64,000 nucleotides of DNA, taken from the NCBI RefSeq assembly GCF_001458395.1, contig NZ_CYSR01000022.1, forward strand, positions 1 to 64,000. Direction: 5' to 3'. Made by a program: the position numbers and the translations under genes. Within the stretch, counting starts at the first letter, position 1. Each line of letters begins with the position of its first letter. This DNA is from Leisingera aquaemixtae. GTDB taxonomy: Bacteria > Pseudomonadota > Alphaproteobacteria > Rhodobacterales > Rhodobacteraceae. Positions 18,313 to 28,489 of this stretch are shown here, one piece after another. A model generated the notes under the pieces. That model was not told the DNA's origin and made no database searches. It saw nothing but the letters and a program-made list of their open reading frames with translations.

Positions 18313-18527
18313 CTGATGACAGCTCCACCCGAAACTTGAAACGCACCGGGGTCACTTGCTCTGGTGGGGCAGGCCCCGGCGCACGCGACCTGCTGACGCT
18401 TGGCGCATTGCAAAGACTGCAGCAGGCTGACACGGTTTTTTGACCGCCTCGTTGATGGTGAGGTCTTGGAACTGGCCCGCCTTCGGCAAAAAGGGTCTTT
18501 GTTGGCAAACACGCCGACGCCCATGGG
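18313..18527 (+). pseudogene. Remnant of uroporphyrinogen-III C-methyltransferase (cobA/cysG-type)
   Basis: Three frames each keep a piece of the SUMT N-terminus in the right order. They are SGGAGPGARDLLTLGALQRL with LQQADTVF after it (18349-18436), DRLVDGEVLELAR after a one-base shift at a run of six T (18437 on), and AKRVFVGKHADAHG after a second shift (18486-18527). SUMT enzymes read VGAGPGDPxLLT...ADVVLYDRLV...AERIFVGKRxG, so the match is clear. The catalytic remainder is gone. SUMT makes the siroheme precursor needed by NirB, and nas operons often end with it. The function must be supplied elsewhere in the genome. Confidence 0.8.
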
Positions 18528-19052
18528 TATATCGAGGTCGAAAGCGCATCGTGTGACAAAGTTTTCATCCCGGACGGCGGGTATCTCGATCCTACCGGCA
18601 AGCGGTGGAATTGCCTGCGCGGATACCGGAAGATCGACGACAGTTGCCAGGAAATTGCCCTGCCGGAAAATTCCTATCTGACGAACGACACCAGTGCGCC
18701 AGCCTGGCAGTGCAATCGAGGGTTTGAGGCAAAAGGGGAAAAATGCCTTGCCATCGAAGTGCCGGAACGCGCCTACCTGAACGGCTCAAGATACGGGCGT
18801 CCATGGACATGCGAGCGCGGGTTCTTTGAACAGGACGGGACATGCGCAGCCGTGTTTGTCCCTGAAAATGCATTCTTCGACGATGCACCTTACAGATCAG
18901 GGTGGAAGTGCGCCCGCGGTTACGAGGTGTCTGGAGAGCGCTGCATTCTCATAGATCTGCCTGAAAACGCTCATCTCGACAGGTCAGGCAACCGATGGGA
19001 GTGCAACAAGAGCTTTCAGCGGACAAGAGGCCGTTGTGCCCTGAGCAACTAG
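18528..19052 (+). pseudogene. Cysteine-rich repeat protein, start-less C-terminal fragment
   Basis: The frame that carries the last cobA piece stays open to TAG at 19050-19052 and encodes five tandem repeats of about 35 residues. Each reads roughly [V/L]PE-N/R-A-Y/H/F-L, then W-x-C, then RG[F/Y], then a second Cys (for example LPENAHLDRSGNRWECN and VPERAYLNGSRY). Two cysteines per repeat suggest a disulfide-linked secreted module. I have seen such PENAHLD...WxC repeats in bacterial extracytoplasmic proteins but know no function. There is no start codon or signal peptide in frame (open from 18462), so this is probably a truncated gene joined to cobA debris. Confidence 0.7.
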
Positions 19053-19144
19053 GCTTTGCACCTTCTGCTGCCCTGATTGGCAGCGTCATAACTTGCGGCG
19101 GGCACGTGAATGCCAAGCGCTTGTTTCAATCCAAAGGACAAATC

Positions 19145-20344
19145 ATGGACCCCGCAGCCAAGGCTGGACTCTCAGTCCGGCGAAATATCAGCAATGGGCG
19201 CTTACGCTCACCCTTCCAATTCGGTGACACTGGGAGCACAGGCAAACTGCCGTTCCTCCCCGTTCCCACTGCAATAGTGTACTGCGAAGGAAACTTCGCC
19301 GAGATTGACGGGAAAACTGCAAACGGGCTGGTTCGCCACTCAGAGGCTTATCGGATACTTTCAGTGATCGACAGCGGGCACCACGGGAGTGACAGCGGGC
19401 AAATCCTGGATGGCGGGTTCAACCGGATTCCTATTTTCGGCAGCCTTGACGCAGCCATTGCCCACCAAAGCACAGTCCCTGATACGCTGATTTACGGGAT
19501 GGCGCCGTCCAACGGGAAACTCGCTGGCGAGGACCGGCGGGTCGTTCTGGAAGCGATTTCGCGGGGAATGAATATCGTCGCTGGCCTGCATGAGTACCTT
19601 AGCGAAGATCCGGAGATCGTTGCTGCCGCAAAATCCTGGAACGTCACTGTCCGGGATATCCGAAAACCGAAGCTCAGCAAGGACATGCGCCTGTTCGACG
19701 GCAGTATTGCGCGTGTAAAGGCGATCCGTATCGCCATTTTGGGAACCGATTGCGCAATTGGAAAACGGACCACGGCAACCCTCCTCGCCAGGGCACTGAA
19801 TGCGCAAGGCATCAAGACGGTTCTGGTTGGCACCGGCCAAACAGGTTTGATGCAGGGGGCCAGATATGGCGTCGCGATGGACGCGGTGCCGCCGCAATTC
19901 TGCTGCGGGGAACTGGAAGGGGCTGTGCTTGCGGCGTACGAAATCGAACAGCCGGATGTCATTCTGATCGAAGGCCAGGGCGCACTCAGCCATCCGGCGT
20001 TCTGCACATCTGCATTCATTCTGCGCGGCAGCCAGCCCGACGCGGTAATCCTTCAGCATGCACCAGCGCGGGCGCACCGCTGCGATTTCCCAGAGATGGC
20101 AATGCCAGATCCCAGTGACGAGATTGCCCTGATCGAAGCGTTTTCGGACACAAAGGTAATCGGCGTGACCCTCAACCATGAAGGGCTGACAGACGCAGGG
20201 ATCAATGCCGCGATCAGGGACCATGCGCGGAAACTGGACCTGCCGGTCAGCGACGCCCTGAGCTGCCCTCCGGCGCATCTGGCTGAACTTGTTCTGTCAG
20301 CCTATCCTCAACTGCGGCCGGTGCCGGGGAAGGCCGCGTTATGA
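19145..20344 (+). CDS. DUF1611-family P-loop protein
   Basis: A 399-residue protein of the DUF1611 family. The N-terminal half (about 40-190) is a Rossmann-like domain (AIVYCEGNFAEIDGKTANGL). The C-terminal half starts with a P-loop-like GTDCAIGKRTTATLLARAL near residue 200 and contains VILIEGQGALSHPA. In marine bacteria one DUF1611 member (DgcN) acetylates D-glutamate; others are uncharacterised. Start 19145 has AAAGGA six bases upstream. It overlaps the next gene, a PLP racemase-like protein, by 4 bp, so the two very probably act on the same amino acid or peptide. Role inferred only: D-amino-acid metabolism. Confidence 0.85.
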   Translation: MDPAAKAGLSVRRNISNGRLRSPFQFGDTGSTGKLPFLPVPTAIVYCEGNFAEIDGKTANGLVRHSEAYRILSVIDSGHHGSDSGQILDGGFNRIPIFGSLDAAIAHQSTVPDTLIYGMAPSNGKLAGEDRRVVLEAISRGMNIVAGLHEYLSEDPEIVAAAKSWNVTVRDIRKPKLSKDMRLFDGSIARVKAIRIAILGTDCAIGKRTTATLLARALNAQGIKTVLVGTGQTGLMQGARYGVAMDAVPPQFCCGELEGAVLAAYEIEQPDVILIEGQGALSHPAFCTSAFILRGSQPDAVILQHAPARAHRCDFPEMAMPDPSDEIALIEAFSDTKVIGVTLNHEGLTDAGINAAIRDHARKLDLPVSDALSCPPAHLAELVLSAYPQLRPVPGKAAL

Positions 20345-21462
20345 CCGCGCCGCGCATGGAAATAGATCTGAGCAAAATCCGCCAGAATACGCGCGTGCTT
20401 GTCGACCGCCTGAAGCCCCGCGGGATCACTGTGACGGGGGTAACCAAAGCCGTATGCGGCCACCCGGGCATCGCAAGAGCCATGCTTGCAGGCGGTGCAA
20501 TAGGACTGGCTGATGCGCGGATGGCAAATGTTGAGCGCATGCGCGCGGCAGGGATAACCTGTCCGGTCCTGATGATCCGGACACCCATGCTGAGCCAGGT
20601 GGAGCGCGTTGTTTCGTCCTGCGAAGCCAGTTGCAACACCGAACCTGGGGTCATCGCCAGCCTCGCCGCTGCTGCCCTGCGCCAAGGCACCAATCATGGG
20701 ATCATCCTGATGGTGGAGATGGGGGATCTTCGCGAAGGCATTATGCCTGAGGATCTGACCGACATCGCGCTTCAGGTCACCAGGACACCGGGCGCGCTGC
20801 TCAGAGGCATCGGAGCAAACTTTGCCTGCCTGGCCGGCCCGGCGCCCACTGCTGAGGATATGGCAGCACTCTCATCGCTTGCGAACGGCACCGGAGAAGT
20901 ATGCGGTCCCTTCGTTGATGTGGTCGCCGGAGGCAGTTCCGCAAATCTTCTGTGGGCGCTTGGTACAGGACCGGCGGGAAGGGTGAACAGTTTGCGCCTG
21001 GGTGAGGCCATCCTGCTCGGCACCGATCCGGTATCCGGGAACCCGATAAGCGGGCTTCACACGGACGCTTTCGTCCTGCAGGCAGAGGTGATCGAGACGA
21101 AGGCGAAATCAAAGCTGGCCCCCTTGAAGCTGTCCGACCCCGCATTGTCAGCGCTAAGCCTGGTACCCGGCAATCATTGGAAAACCCGGTCGATCCTGGC
21201 CGTCGGGCTGCAAGACACAGATCCTGCCGGGCTCACTTTTCCCGCAGCGGTTTCCTACATCGGAGCGACCAGCGATCACCTCGTCGTGGAAACGACCAAT
21301 TGCCCGCTGCGCATCGGGAGCGAGATAAGGCTGCGTGTCAATTACAGCGCCCTTCTTCGCGCCATGGCCGCGCCCGATGTTGAAAAGGTCATTTGCAGCG
21401 GCAGGCCTGCAGCAGACGGTCGTACAGCCAGCCGCAATGGGCGGCACGCGGCTCTGCTGTGA
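20341..21462 (+). CDS. Alanine/ornithine racemase-like fold-type III PLP protein
   Basis: A 373-residue protein with the alanine racemase N-terminal TIM-barrel. The PLP lysine is in GVTKAVCGHPGIARA near residue 40; DARMANVERMRAAG and VEMGDLREG follow as in the alanine/ornithine-racemase subfamily. A C-terminal domain of about 130 residues follows the barrel (after SLRLGEAILLG). The start overlaps the DUF1611 stop (ATGA). Substrate unknown: racemisation of an amino acid that the DUF1611 partner then modifies is the simplest reading. Confidence 0.83.
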   Translation: MTAPRMEIDLSKIRQNTRVLVDRLKPRGITVTGVTKAVCGHPGIARAMLAGGAIGLADARMANVERMRAAGITCPVLMIRTPMLSQVERVVSSCEASCNTEPGVIASLAAAALRQGTNHGIILMVEMGDLREGIMPEDLTDIALQVTRTPGALLRGIGANFACLAGPAPTAEDMAALSSLANGTGEVCGPFVDVVAGGSSANLLWALGTGPAGRVNSLRLGEAILLGTDPVSGNPISGLHTDAFVLQAEVIETKAKSKLAPLKLSDPALSALSLVPGNHWKTRSILAVGLQDTDPAGLTFPAAVSYIGATSDHLVVETTNCPLRIGSEIRLRVNYSALLRAMAAPDVEKVICSGRPAADGRTASRNGRHAALL

Positions 21463-21842
21463 TACCGGCGGTTCCTTGGAATTGCAGCTCCAAGCCTCGT
21501 TCAGCGCCTTCGAGTTTGCGGCGCCCCGTAGCAATTTGAGCCGGGAATACCTATATAGGATGTGACTGCGGGTGCTTTCTTCGCCTCACGGCGAGCTTGA
21601 AAACTGTGGCTCGCAATCGATCGGCCGCAACATCTCTTTCAATGGTCCGAGCACCGGTGACGCGGTTTTTCCGAACAATTCGGCTGGCGCGAATGCAGGA
21701 AAGAGAGAGCGGGGTTCAGATCCGCTTGCATGTTCCAGACCAGCCCCGACGGCCCTCTAAAGGGCCCTGATGCCGCCAGTCCGCGGCAACTCCGCTTTGC
21801 CAGAGCGGCTGGAACAGCACCGCAGCAAAGGAGAACTGGAAA
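21463..21842. other. Intergenic region without genes
   Basis: About 380 bases. It contains a small hairpin GGCCCT/AGGGCC (21751-21766) and a 14-base segment (TGTTCCAGACCAGC, 21731-21744) repeated at 22614-22627. No credible reading frame; the promoter for the following small genes probably lies here. Confidence 0.5.
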
Positions 21843-22400
21843 ATGGATCAGATGAAACGCAAGGCCGTCGCAATATTCTCCCGCCCTTTCACCTTGCCTG
21901 GATTCGACGAGACACTTCCAGCTGGGGAATACGGCATTGAAACCGAATTGTCCGCACCTCCGGGCCACCTGACACCACAAGCCTGGAAAGCTTCTGTTTT
22001 GATACAGTTGCACCCGCGCGCGTCCCATCCCGGGCTGGCGCGCAACCTGACGGTTTCACTGGCGGACCTCGAAAGCGCCCAAGCCAAGGACAAGCTGACG
22101 GGCAAGGATCTGTCGCAGTTCTTCCTTGACGAAATGCTTGCCGACCCAATGGTGCGCTTGGTCATGCAGGCCGACGGGGTGTCAGAAGCCCAGGTTCGCC
22201 GCCTGTACCTTGGCGAGTGCGTCTCGGACCAGGGTCGCGACCAAGCTGCCCGGAATGCTGAACGGGCAGGCCCTTCAGGCGCATCTGCAATCCAAGCTGC
22301 AGAGAACGAAGGGCTAGCACCTCTGGCAGACAATCGCGCCAGTAATCGTGCCAGTCCAGCACCGGACTCGCCAAGCCGCAAGGAACCACGTCATGACTGA
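21843..22400 (+). CDS. Conserved hypothetical protein
   Basis: A 185-residue protein with a good ribosome binding site (AAAGGAG). The opening FSRPFTLPGFDETLPAGEY resembles a short N-terminal module common in alphaproteobacterial hypothetical proteins, in which a LPGxDxxLPxGEYxxET motif is followed by a helical part. The C-terminal 50 residues are rich in Ala, Asn, Arg, Pro and Ser and probably disordered. No signal peptide or membrane segment. It overlaps the start of a zinc-ribbon gene, forming a two-gene unit that ends in an intrinsic terminator. Function unknown. Confidence 0.75.
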   Translation: MDQMKRKAVAIFSRPFTLPGFDETLPAGEYGIETELSAPPGHLTPQAWKASVLIQLHPRASHPGLARNLTVSLADLESAQAKDKLTGKDLSQFFLDEMLADPMVRLVMQADGVSEAQVRRLYLGECVSDQGRDQAARNAERAGPSGASAIQAAENEGLAPLADNRASNRASPAPDSPSRKEPRHD

Positions 22401-22587
22401 TGAAAACGAACCAGAGGTTATTGTGGCACCTGCCCGCGGAGACGTGCCACGGGAGCGCCGTTGCTTGCGGTGCAATTCGGTTTTCTGGAGTGAAGGGTTC
22501 GGTGAACGGATTTGCCGGCGCTGCAAGTCTTCAAATACATGGCGTACCGCTGTTCCAGTAAGATCCGGTTCGCCTGGCCGCCGTTGA
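22393..22587 (+). CDS. Small zinc-ribbon protein
   Basis: A 64-residue protein. Two CxxC knuckles, CLRC and CRRC, are 15 residues apart (RRCLRCNSVFWSEGFGERIC), the spacing of a small zinc ribbon. Many alphaproteobacterial genomes carry similar 60-75-residue proteins of unknown role. The start at 22393 overlaps the end of the preceding gene by 8 bases; a farther upstream in-frame ATG (22348) lies inside that gene and has no ribosome binding site. A terminator follows at 22623-22660. Confidence 0.75.
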   Translation: MTDENEPEVIVAPARGDVPRERRCLRCNSVFWSEGFGERICRRCKSSNTWRTAVPVRSGSPGRR

Positions 22588-22622
22588 AACCCTTCGGACA
22601 GCACAGCTTTTATTGTTCCAGA

Positions 22623-22660
22623 CCAGCACTTCGCCAAGCTCCTGCTGGGGTTTATTTTTT
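22623..22660 (+). terminator. Intrinsic terminator after the zinc-ribbon gene
   Basis: Stem CCAGCA (22623-22628) with TGCTGG (22643-22648), an inner CTT/AAG pair set, then GGTTTATTTTTT to 22660. Position 36 bases after the stop codon and the T-tract fit a Rho-independent terminator. Confidence 0.75.
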
Positions 22661-22680
22661 GGCAGCCTAACTGACTGGAA

Positions 22681-22869
22681 TCAGCCTCCGGTAAACCCCG
22701 CGCGGTTCAAATGAGGCTCGTTGGGCCAGTCTTTGTTCCGCCATCTTCCCACCGTCTTCGGATTGATCCCAAGCTCCCGGCTCAGTTCCGCGATCGAAGC
22801 TTGCGATCGCTGTAATGCTGTTCTGACAGCGTGCGTGGTCGCGGCGCTGCCATGACCATACTACCCCAT
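22681..22869 (-). pseudogene. Transposase N-terminal remnant (IS481-like)
   Basis: On the minus strand the 63-codon frame from 22869 reads Met-Gly-stop and then GHGSAATTHAVRTALQRSQ, SIAELSRELGINPKTVGRWR and so on to a TGA at 22681-22683. This is the helix-turn-helix leader of IS481-type transposases (HGSATTTHAVRAAIQRSQ...INPKTVAKWR). Codon 3 is a stop and the DDE catalytic core is missing, so it is a dead fragment. Confidence 0.75.
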
Positions 22870-23100
22870 GGTGCCTCCTTCCATTCCAACGAAAAGATCA
22901 CGCCATCAAGCCGCGGGATCAAATGCTTAAGCGGCGACGGGCTGCAATCCGCCCGGCGGCCGGCAAGGACTTTGGTCGAATACCGCGGCTATTGCCGATG
23001 GTCTAAGCCTTGAAGCAGCACCGGACCGAGTGCCTGCCATCGAAGGTGCATGGCCGCCAGTTCCGCTGCATTTCTTGGATCAATTCTTGGGAGGAATGGC

Positions 23101-24645
<1,545 letters not shown>

Positions 24646-24662
24646 GCAAGGCGCGCTGCAGG

Positions 24663-24695
24663 CGGCCCCGGGTGTCCGGGGCCGTTCCTTTTTTC
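24663..24695 (+). terminator. Terminator/attenuator between aldehyde dehydrogenase and DUF779
   Basis: CGGCCCCGG (24663-24671) and CCGGGGCCG (24676-24684) form a 9-bp perfect stem with a GTGT loop, followed by TTCCTTTTTTC. It probably ends most aldehyde dehydrogenase transcripts while letting some read-through reach the small downstream gene. Confidence 0.75.
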
Positions 24696-24716
24696 ATTCA
24701 GCCGGGGGAGATTGCA

Positions 24717-25064
24717 ATGACCGGGGCAACTGGCATGACCGTGACGGCAACACAGGCGGCGCTGGATCTGATCGGCGCGCTGAAGGCGCGGTTCGGGCAG
24801 GATCTGCTGTTTCACCAGTCCGGCGGCTGCTGCGACGGGTCGGCGCCGATGTGCTTTCAGCAGGGCGACTACATCATCGGCGGCAGCGATGTGCTGGTGG
24901 GGGAGATCGGCGGCGTGCCGTTTTACATGAATGCCGATCAGCACGCGCGCTGGAAGCATACCAGCCTGGTGATCGACGCGATTGATGGCATCGGCGGGAT
25001 GTTCTCGCTGGAGAACGGCAGCGGAAAGCGGTTCCTGACCCGCTCGGACGTGTGCCTGCGCTGA
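24717..25064 (+). CDS. DUF779 family protein
   Basis: A 115-residue protein matching the DUF779 family, usually found directly after ExaC/AcoD aldehyde dehydrogenases. A cysteine cluster HQSGGCCDGSAPMC near residues 35-48 suggests metal binding or redox chemistry; this is an inference. The start 24717 has GGGGGAG upstream. It faces the nahK gene, which ends 18 bp away on the other strand. No biochemical role is established. Confidence 0.85.
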   Translation: MTGATGMTVTATQAALDLIGALKARFGQDLLFHQSGGCCDGSAPMCFQQGDYIIGGSDVLVGEIGGVPFYMNADQHARWKHTSLVIDAIDGIGGMFSLENGSGKRFLTRSDVCLR

Positions 25065-25081
25065 GACGCGCCGCGATTTGG

Positions 25082-27283
25082 TCAGGTCAGCGCACGCTCC
25101 AGGAAGCCGCGCAGCGCGCCGGTGTCTATCGGTTTGTGCAAGAGCGCCGCGTTCAGCCCGGCGCAGGCAGCCGCCAGATCCGGTGAACGGTTGGCGGTCA
25201 CCAGGCAGGCCGGGACCGGCCCGTGCTGCGCCCTGAGCGCGGCAATCGCATCGGTTCCCAGTGCCCCGTCGTCCAGCTGGTAATCGGCGATGATCGCATC
25301 CGGGCTGATGTCGATTTCCTGCAGCAGCGCTCTGGCCTCGGCGCAGCTGGCGCAGGGCAGCACGTTCAGCCCCCAGCTGTCCAGCGTGATCTCCAGCGCC
25401 GCCCTGAGGCCGGCGTCGTTTTCGATCAGAACCACGATCCGGTGCTCGAACGGCACCGCGGCGCCGGCACCGGGGACGGGCAGGGGTGACGGCGCGCGCG
25501 CCGCCGTGCTCAGCGGCAGCTCCACCGAAAAGCAGGTGCCGCGCCCGACCTCCGAGGTGAGGTTCAGCGGATGTTTCAGCAGCCGGCAGGCCCGCTCGAC
25601 AATGGCGAGACCCAGCCCCATGCCGTCCGAAGGGCTGGCCTTGGCGTTAAGCCGCTGAAACTCCTGGAACACCCTGTCCTGATGCTCCGGCGGGATGCCG
25701 GGGCCGGTGTCGCGGACCTCCAGCAGCACCCGGCCGGGCCGCTGCCGCACCCCGATCAGCACCTTGCCGCTGCCGGTATAGCGCACCGCGTTGGAGGCGA
25801 GATTCTGCAGGATGCGGCGCAGGTAGGCGGCGTCGCTTTCCACCACTGCGCCGCTGCGCACGACCCGGAAGTCCAGCCCCTTGATCCGGGCAACGGGTTC
25901 CAGTTCGTCCTTCAGCTGGTCCAGCAGACTGCCCAGGCTGATGGCGGTGCGGTCGATTGCCGCCAGGCCGGAGTCGAGCTTGGAGATGTCCAGCAGGGCG
26001 CCGAGGATACGCTCGACCGCGACCAGCGCGTTGCCGGCCTTGGCCGCCCGGTCCCTAAGGCCCGCGTCCTGCAGGTCGTCCTCCAGCGAGCCGACATAGA
26101 GCTTGGCGGCGGACAGCGGCTGCAGCAGGTCGTGGCTGGCGGCGGCAACGAACCTCGATTTGGAGGCATTGGCACGCTCCGCCTCCGACAGCGCGTCCTC
26201 CAGTTCCAGAGTCCGTTCAGCAACACGCTGTTCCAGCGTTTCGTTGACCTGGGAAATGGTGCGGACGGCGGCGCGTTCGGCGGTCACATCGGTAAAGCTG
26301 ATGACAAATCCCTTGTCCGGCATTTGCTGCGCAAACACTGCCAGGATGCGGTCGCGTCCCAGCCCGATCTCGAACGACAGGGGCGCCCGCTTGGCGGTGC
26401 TGGCCACCCAGGCCTCAACGTCGTCCAGCCGGGTGCCGCCCAGGATGCGGATGCTGTCCGCAGCCTGGCGGTAGAGGGTCGCGAAAAACATGCCCAGCTG
26501 AAACTTGCCCGCGGGCATCGACAAGAGCTCTCCGGCGCGGCGGTTCCAGCCGACCAGGCGGTTCTGGGCGTCGAAGATGCAGACACCCTGGTTCAGATGC
26601 TCCAGGGTTGCCTTGATGACCCGCGACTGGTCGTCGAGCAGCCGCTCGCGCTCCTGCCGCTCCAGCCGCATCATGTCGGTGATGTCGGTCTGCAGGATCA
26701 CGGTGCCGCCGTCCGGGGTGCGGTGCTCGCTGACCTGCAGCCAGCTGTTGCCGGCCATCATCACGTTGAACACCGCATGGTCGTCTTTGTGGCGGGCGAT
26801 CCGGTAGGCCTCCCAGCCTTCGGCGCTCTCCCCCTCCGGCAGCGCCAGATGGACGCTGGTTGCCACAAGGTTCACGTAGTCGGCAAATCTCAGTCCCGGC
26901 CGCAGCAGATGGTAGATATCGGCCATGTGCTTGCCGAAGCGGGTGTTGCACATGACCAGCACGTCCTGCGCGTCAAACAGGGCAAAGCCTTCCTGCACCG
27001 TCTCGATCGCATTGGCCAGGTTGGCGCGGGCGGCCTCGGTCTCGGCATTGGCCAGCGCCAGCCTGGCGTTCGACTCGTTGAGCAGGTCCAGCGCGTGCTC
27101 CAGCTCGCGGGTGCGCACGCGCACCTCCTCCTCCAGCATCACCGCACGCTGGAACTGGGCATAGGCCTCGCCAGAGGCATCCGAGCTCTGCTCGGCCCGG
27201 CGCATCAGGGTTTCCACGATCTTCAGCAGCTTCTGGTTCTGCCGCTCCGGCGTGTCGCGGGGGTCGATCAGTTCATGCACCAT
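25082..27283 (-). CDS. nahK: Hybrid sensor histidine kinase/response regulator (NahK/ErcS' type)
   Basis: A 733-residue cytoplasmic kinase without membrane helices. There is an N-terminal coiled coil (about 1-95), two PAS-like domains (about 95-215 and 230-350), a HisKA domain with ASHDLLQPLSAAKLY, a HATPase_c domain (NLASNAVRYT, DTGPGIP, GMGLGLAIV) and a C-terminal receiver with the phosphoacceptor Asp in AIIADYQLDDG. It lies 3 bp behind the FIST gene. In Pseudomonas aeruginosa the same pair, NosP (heme NO sensor) and NahK/ErcS', sits in the ethanol-oxidation region, and NosP modulates NahK autophosphorylation. Identity rests on domain order and synteny; the phosphorelay target is probably the LuxR regulator upstream. 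Confidence 0.87.
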   Translation of the reverse strand: MVHELIDPRDTPERQNQKLLKIVETLMRRAEQSSDASGEAYAQFQRAVMLEEEVRVRTRELEHALDLLNESNARLALANAETEAARANLANAIETVQEGFALFDAQDVLVMCNTRFGKHMADIYHLLRPGLRFADYVNLVATSVHLALPEGESAEGWEAYRIARHKDDHAVFNVMMAGNSWLQVSEHRTPDGGTVILQTDITDMMRLERQERERLLDDQSRVIKATLEHLNQGVCIFDAQNRLVGWNRRAGELLSMPAGKFQLGMFFATLYRQAADSIRILGGTRLDDVEAWVASTAKRAPLSFEIGLGRDRILAVFAQQMPDKGFVISFTDVTAERAAVRTISQVNETLEQRVAERTLELEDALSEAERANASKSRFVAAASHDLLQPLSAAKLYVGSLEDDLQDAGLRDRAAKAGNALVAVERILGALLDISKLDSGLAAIDRTAISLGSLLDQLKDELEPVARIKGLDFRVVRSGAVVESDAAYLRRILQNLASNAVRYTGSGKVLIGVRQRPGRVLLEVRDTGPGIPPEHQDRVFQEFQRLNAKASPSDGMGLGLAIVERACRLLKHPLNLTSEVGRGTCFSVELPLSTAARAPSPLPVPGAGAAVPFEHRIVVLIENDAGLRAALEITLDSWGLNVLPCASCAEARALLQEIDISPDAIIADYQLDDGALGTDAIAALRAQHGPVPACLVTANRSPDLAAACAGLNAALLHKPIDTGALRGFLERALT

Positions 27284-27286
27284 CGC

Positions 27287-28456
27287 TCAGCCCTCTTCGG
27301 GCGGGTAGATCGCCACCCCGGTCAGGGTCTGGTTGACATGCATCGAGTTGATCTGCTCGCCATAGGTCGAAAAGCCCGCCACCCGGTTGTCGCGCAGGAT
27401 GCGGGAAATGTCCTGCGAGACCTGTTTCTGCTGCGCTTCCAGCCGCCGCAGGATGCAGTCGCAGGCCAGGATGATTTCGGGGCGGCCCTTGGCGCTGAGC
27501 GCGGCCATTTCGCGCTCCAGGTGAGTCACCATGTCCTCCGGCTCGGCCAGGGTCAGAACCACGCCCTCGTCGATGGCGGAGAAAAATACCAGCTCGTCAT
27601 TGTCGGCGACCCGCTGGATGGCGCGCACATGGTGCTGATCACCGAACTGCACGGCGACGGGATGCGCGGCAAAGGTAAAGGCGGTGAGCTGCTCCGGGTC
27701 TTTGCCCAGCACCCGCGCGTATTCGCGGGCGGCGGGTTCGGCATTGATTTCATGCACCACCCTGCGGGCCGGATCGGCCCCGGTCACCACCATGCGCTTC
27801 TGAGAGGGGATCAGGTGGTCGGTCTTGAAGACCTTGATCGGGCAGCGGCTGCGCACCTGGATCAGGATGGCAGCGTTGGAATGGGCCTGTCCGCCATGCA
27901 GCACATAGGTCTTGCCAAAGTTGGTGCCGTCACCCGCCGACCCGCCGAAAAAGGCCACCGGCCCCAGCCCCACCGACAGCTGCGAGGTCAGCGCGTCCTC
28001 CTTGGTGGAAAGCCCGTCGACCAGCAGGAAGGTAAAGTCTGAGATCCACCTGCCGGGCTCCTGCGCCATGTGGCTGCGGTTGCGGATCATCCGCTCGATC
28101 ACGCTGTGCGGATCGAAGCTGTCGAGGTCCTCGATCAGGATGGTGCGGGTCTGAAAATGCGATTGGGCAAAGCCGATGGCGACGATCTCGCCTTCGACAT
28201 AGCCGGCCGCTGAGATTTCTCCCGCAGAGGTGCAGCCGACAACCTGCGCCGGGGCAAACCGGCGCTGCGCCTCGTCGATCAGCCGCGCCACGTCGGTGTC
28301 CGGAGACAGAAACAGAACCACCAGCGAAAGGCCGTTCGGGTTCAGCGCCTGTGCCAGTTGTTCGACAGCGTCCGCCGCCCGGCAGTCAACCGAACCGGAC
28401 CGGACAACCTGCGGTTCCGCCATGGTTGCACCCGACGGGCCATGGACAGGGTCCAT
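27287..28456 (-). CDS. nosP: FIST-domain sensor protein (NosP-like)
   Basis: A 389-residue protein with FIST N- and C-terminal domains (VVGCTSAGEISAAGYVEGEIVA, FFGGSAGDGTNFGKTYV). NosP members of this family bind heme and sense nitric oxide, then act on an adjacent hybrid kinase. The gene is followed after 3 bp by such a kinase and preceded by a LuxR regulator. The start at 28456 has GGAGAAAGG upstream. FIST proteins can also bind small ligands such as amino acids, so the NO-sensing role is inferred from gene order and not shown by the sequence. Confidence 0.85.
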   Translation of the reverse strand: MDPVHGPSGATMAEPQVVRSGSVDCRAADAVEQLAQALNPNGLSLVVLFLSPDTDVARLIDEAQRRFAPAQVVGCTSAGEISAAGYVEGEIVAIGFAQSHFQTRTILIEDLDSFDPHSVIERMIRNRSHMAQEPGRWISDFTFLLVDGLSTKEDALTSQLSVGLGPVAFFGGSAGDGTNFGKTYVLHGGQAHSNAAILIQVRSRCPIKVFKTDHLIPSQKRMVVTGADPARRVVHEINAEPAAREYARVLGKDPEQLTAFTFAAHPVAVQFGDQHHVRAIQRVADNDELVFFSAIDEGVVLTLAEPEDMVTHLEREMAALSAKGRPEIILACDCILRRLEAQQKQVSQDISRILRDNRVAGFSTYGEQINSMHVNQTLTGVAIYPPEEG

Positions 28457-28489
28457 CGCCTTTCTCCTCCCCGAATTTCGTCCGCCAGA

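Noticed and set aside
18400-18681. A 93-codon plus-strand frame beginning near the cobA remnant
   Set aside because: Only its first third matches SUMT; the rest is an out-of-frame reading of the repeat fragment, so it is part of the pseudogene and not an intact gene.
25571-28042. An 823-codon plus-strand open frame opposite nahK and nosP
   Set aside because: It is the antisense of two genes with clear domains; such long mirror frames are common in GC-rich DNA and it has no ribosome binding site or family features.
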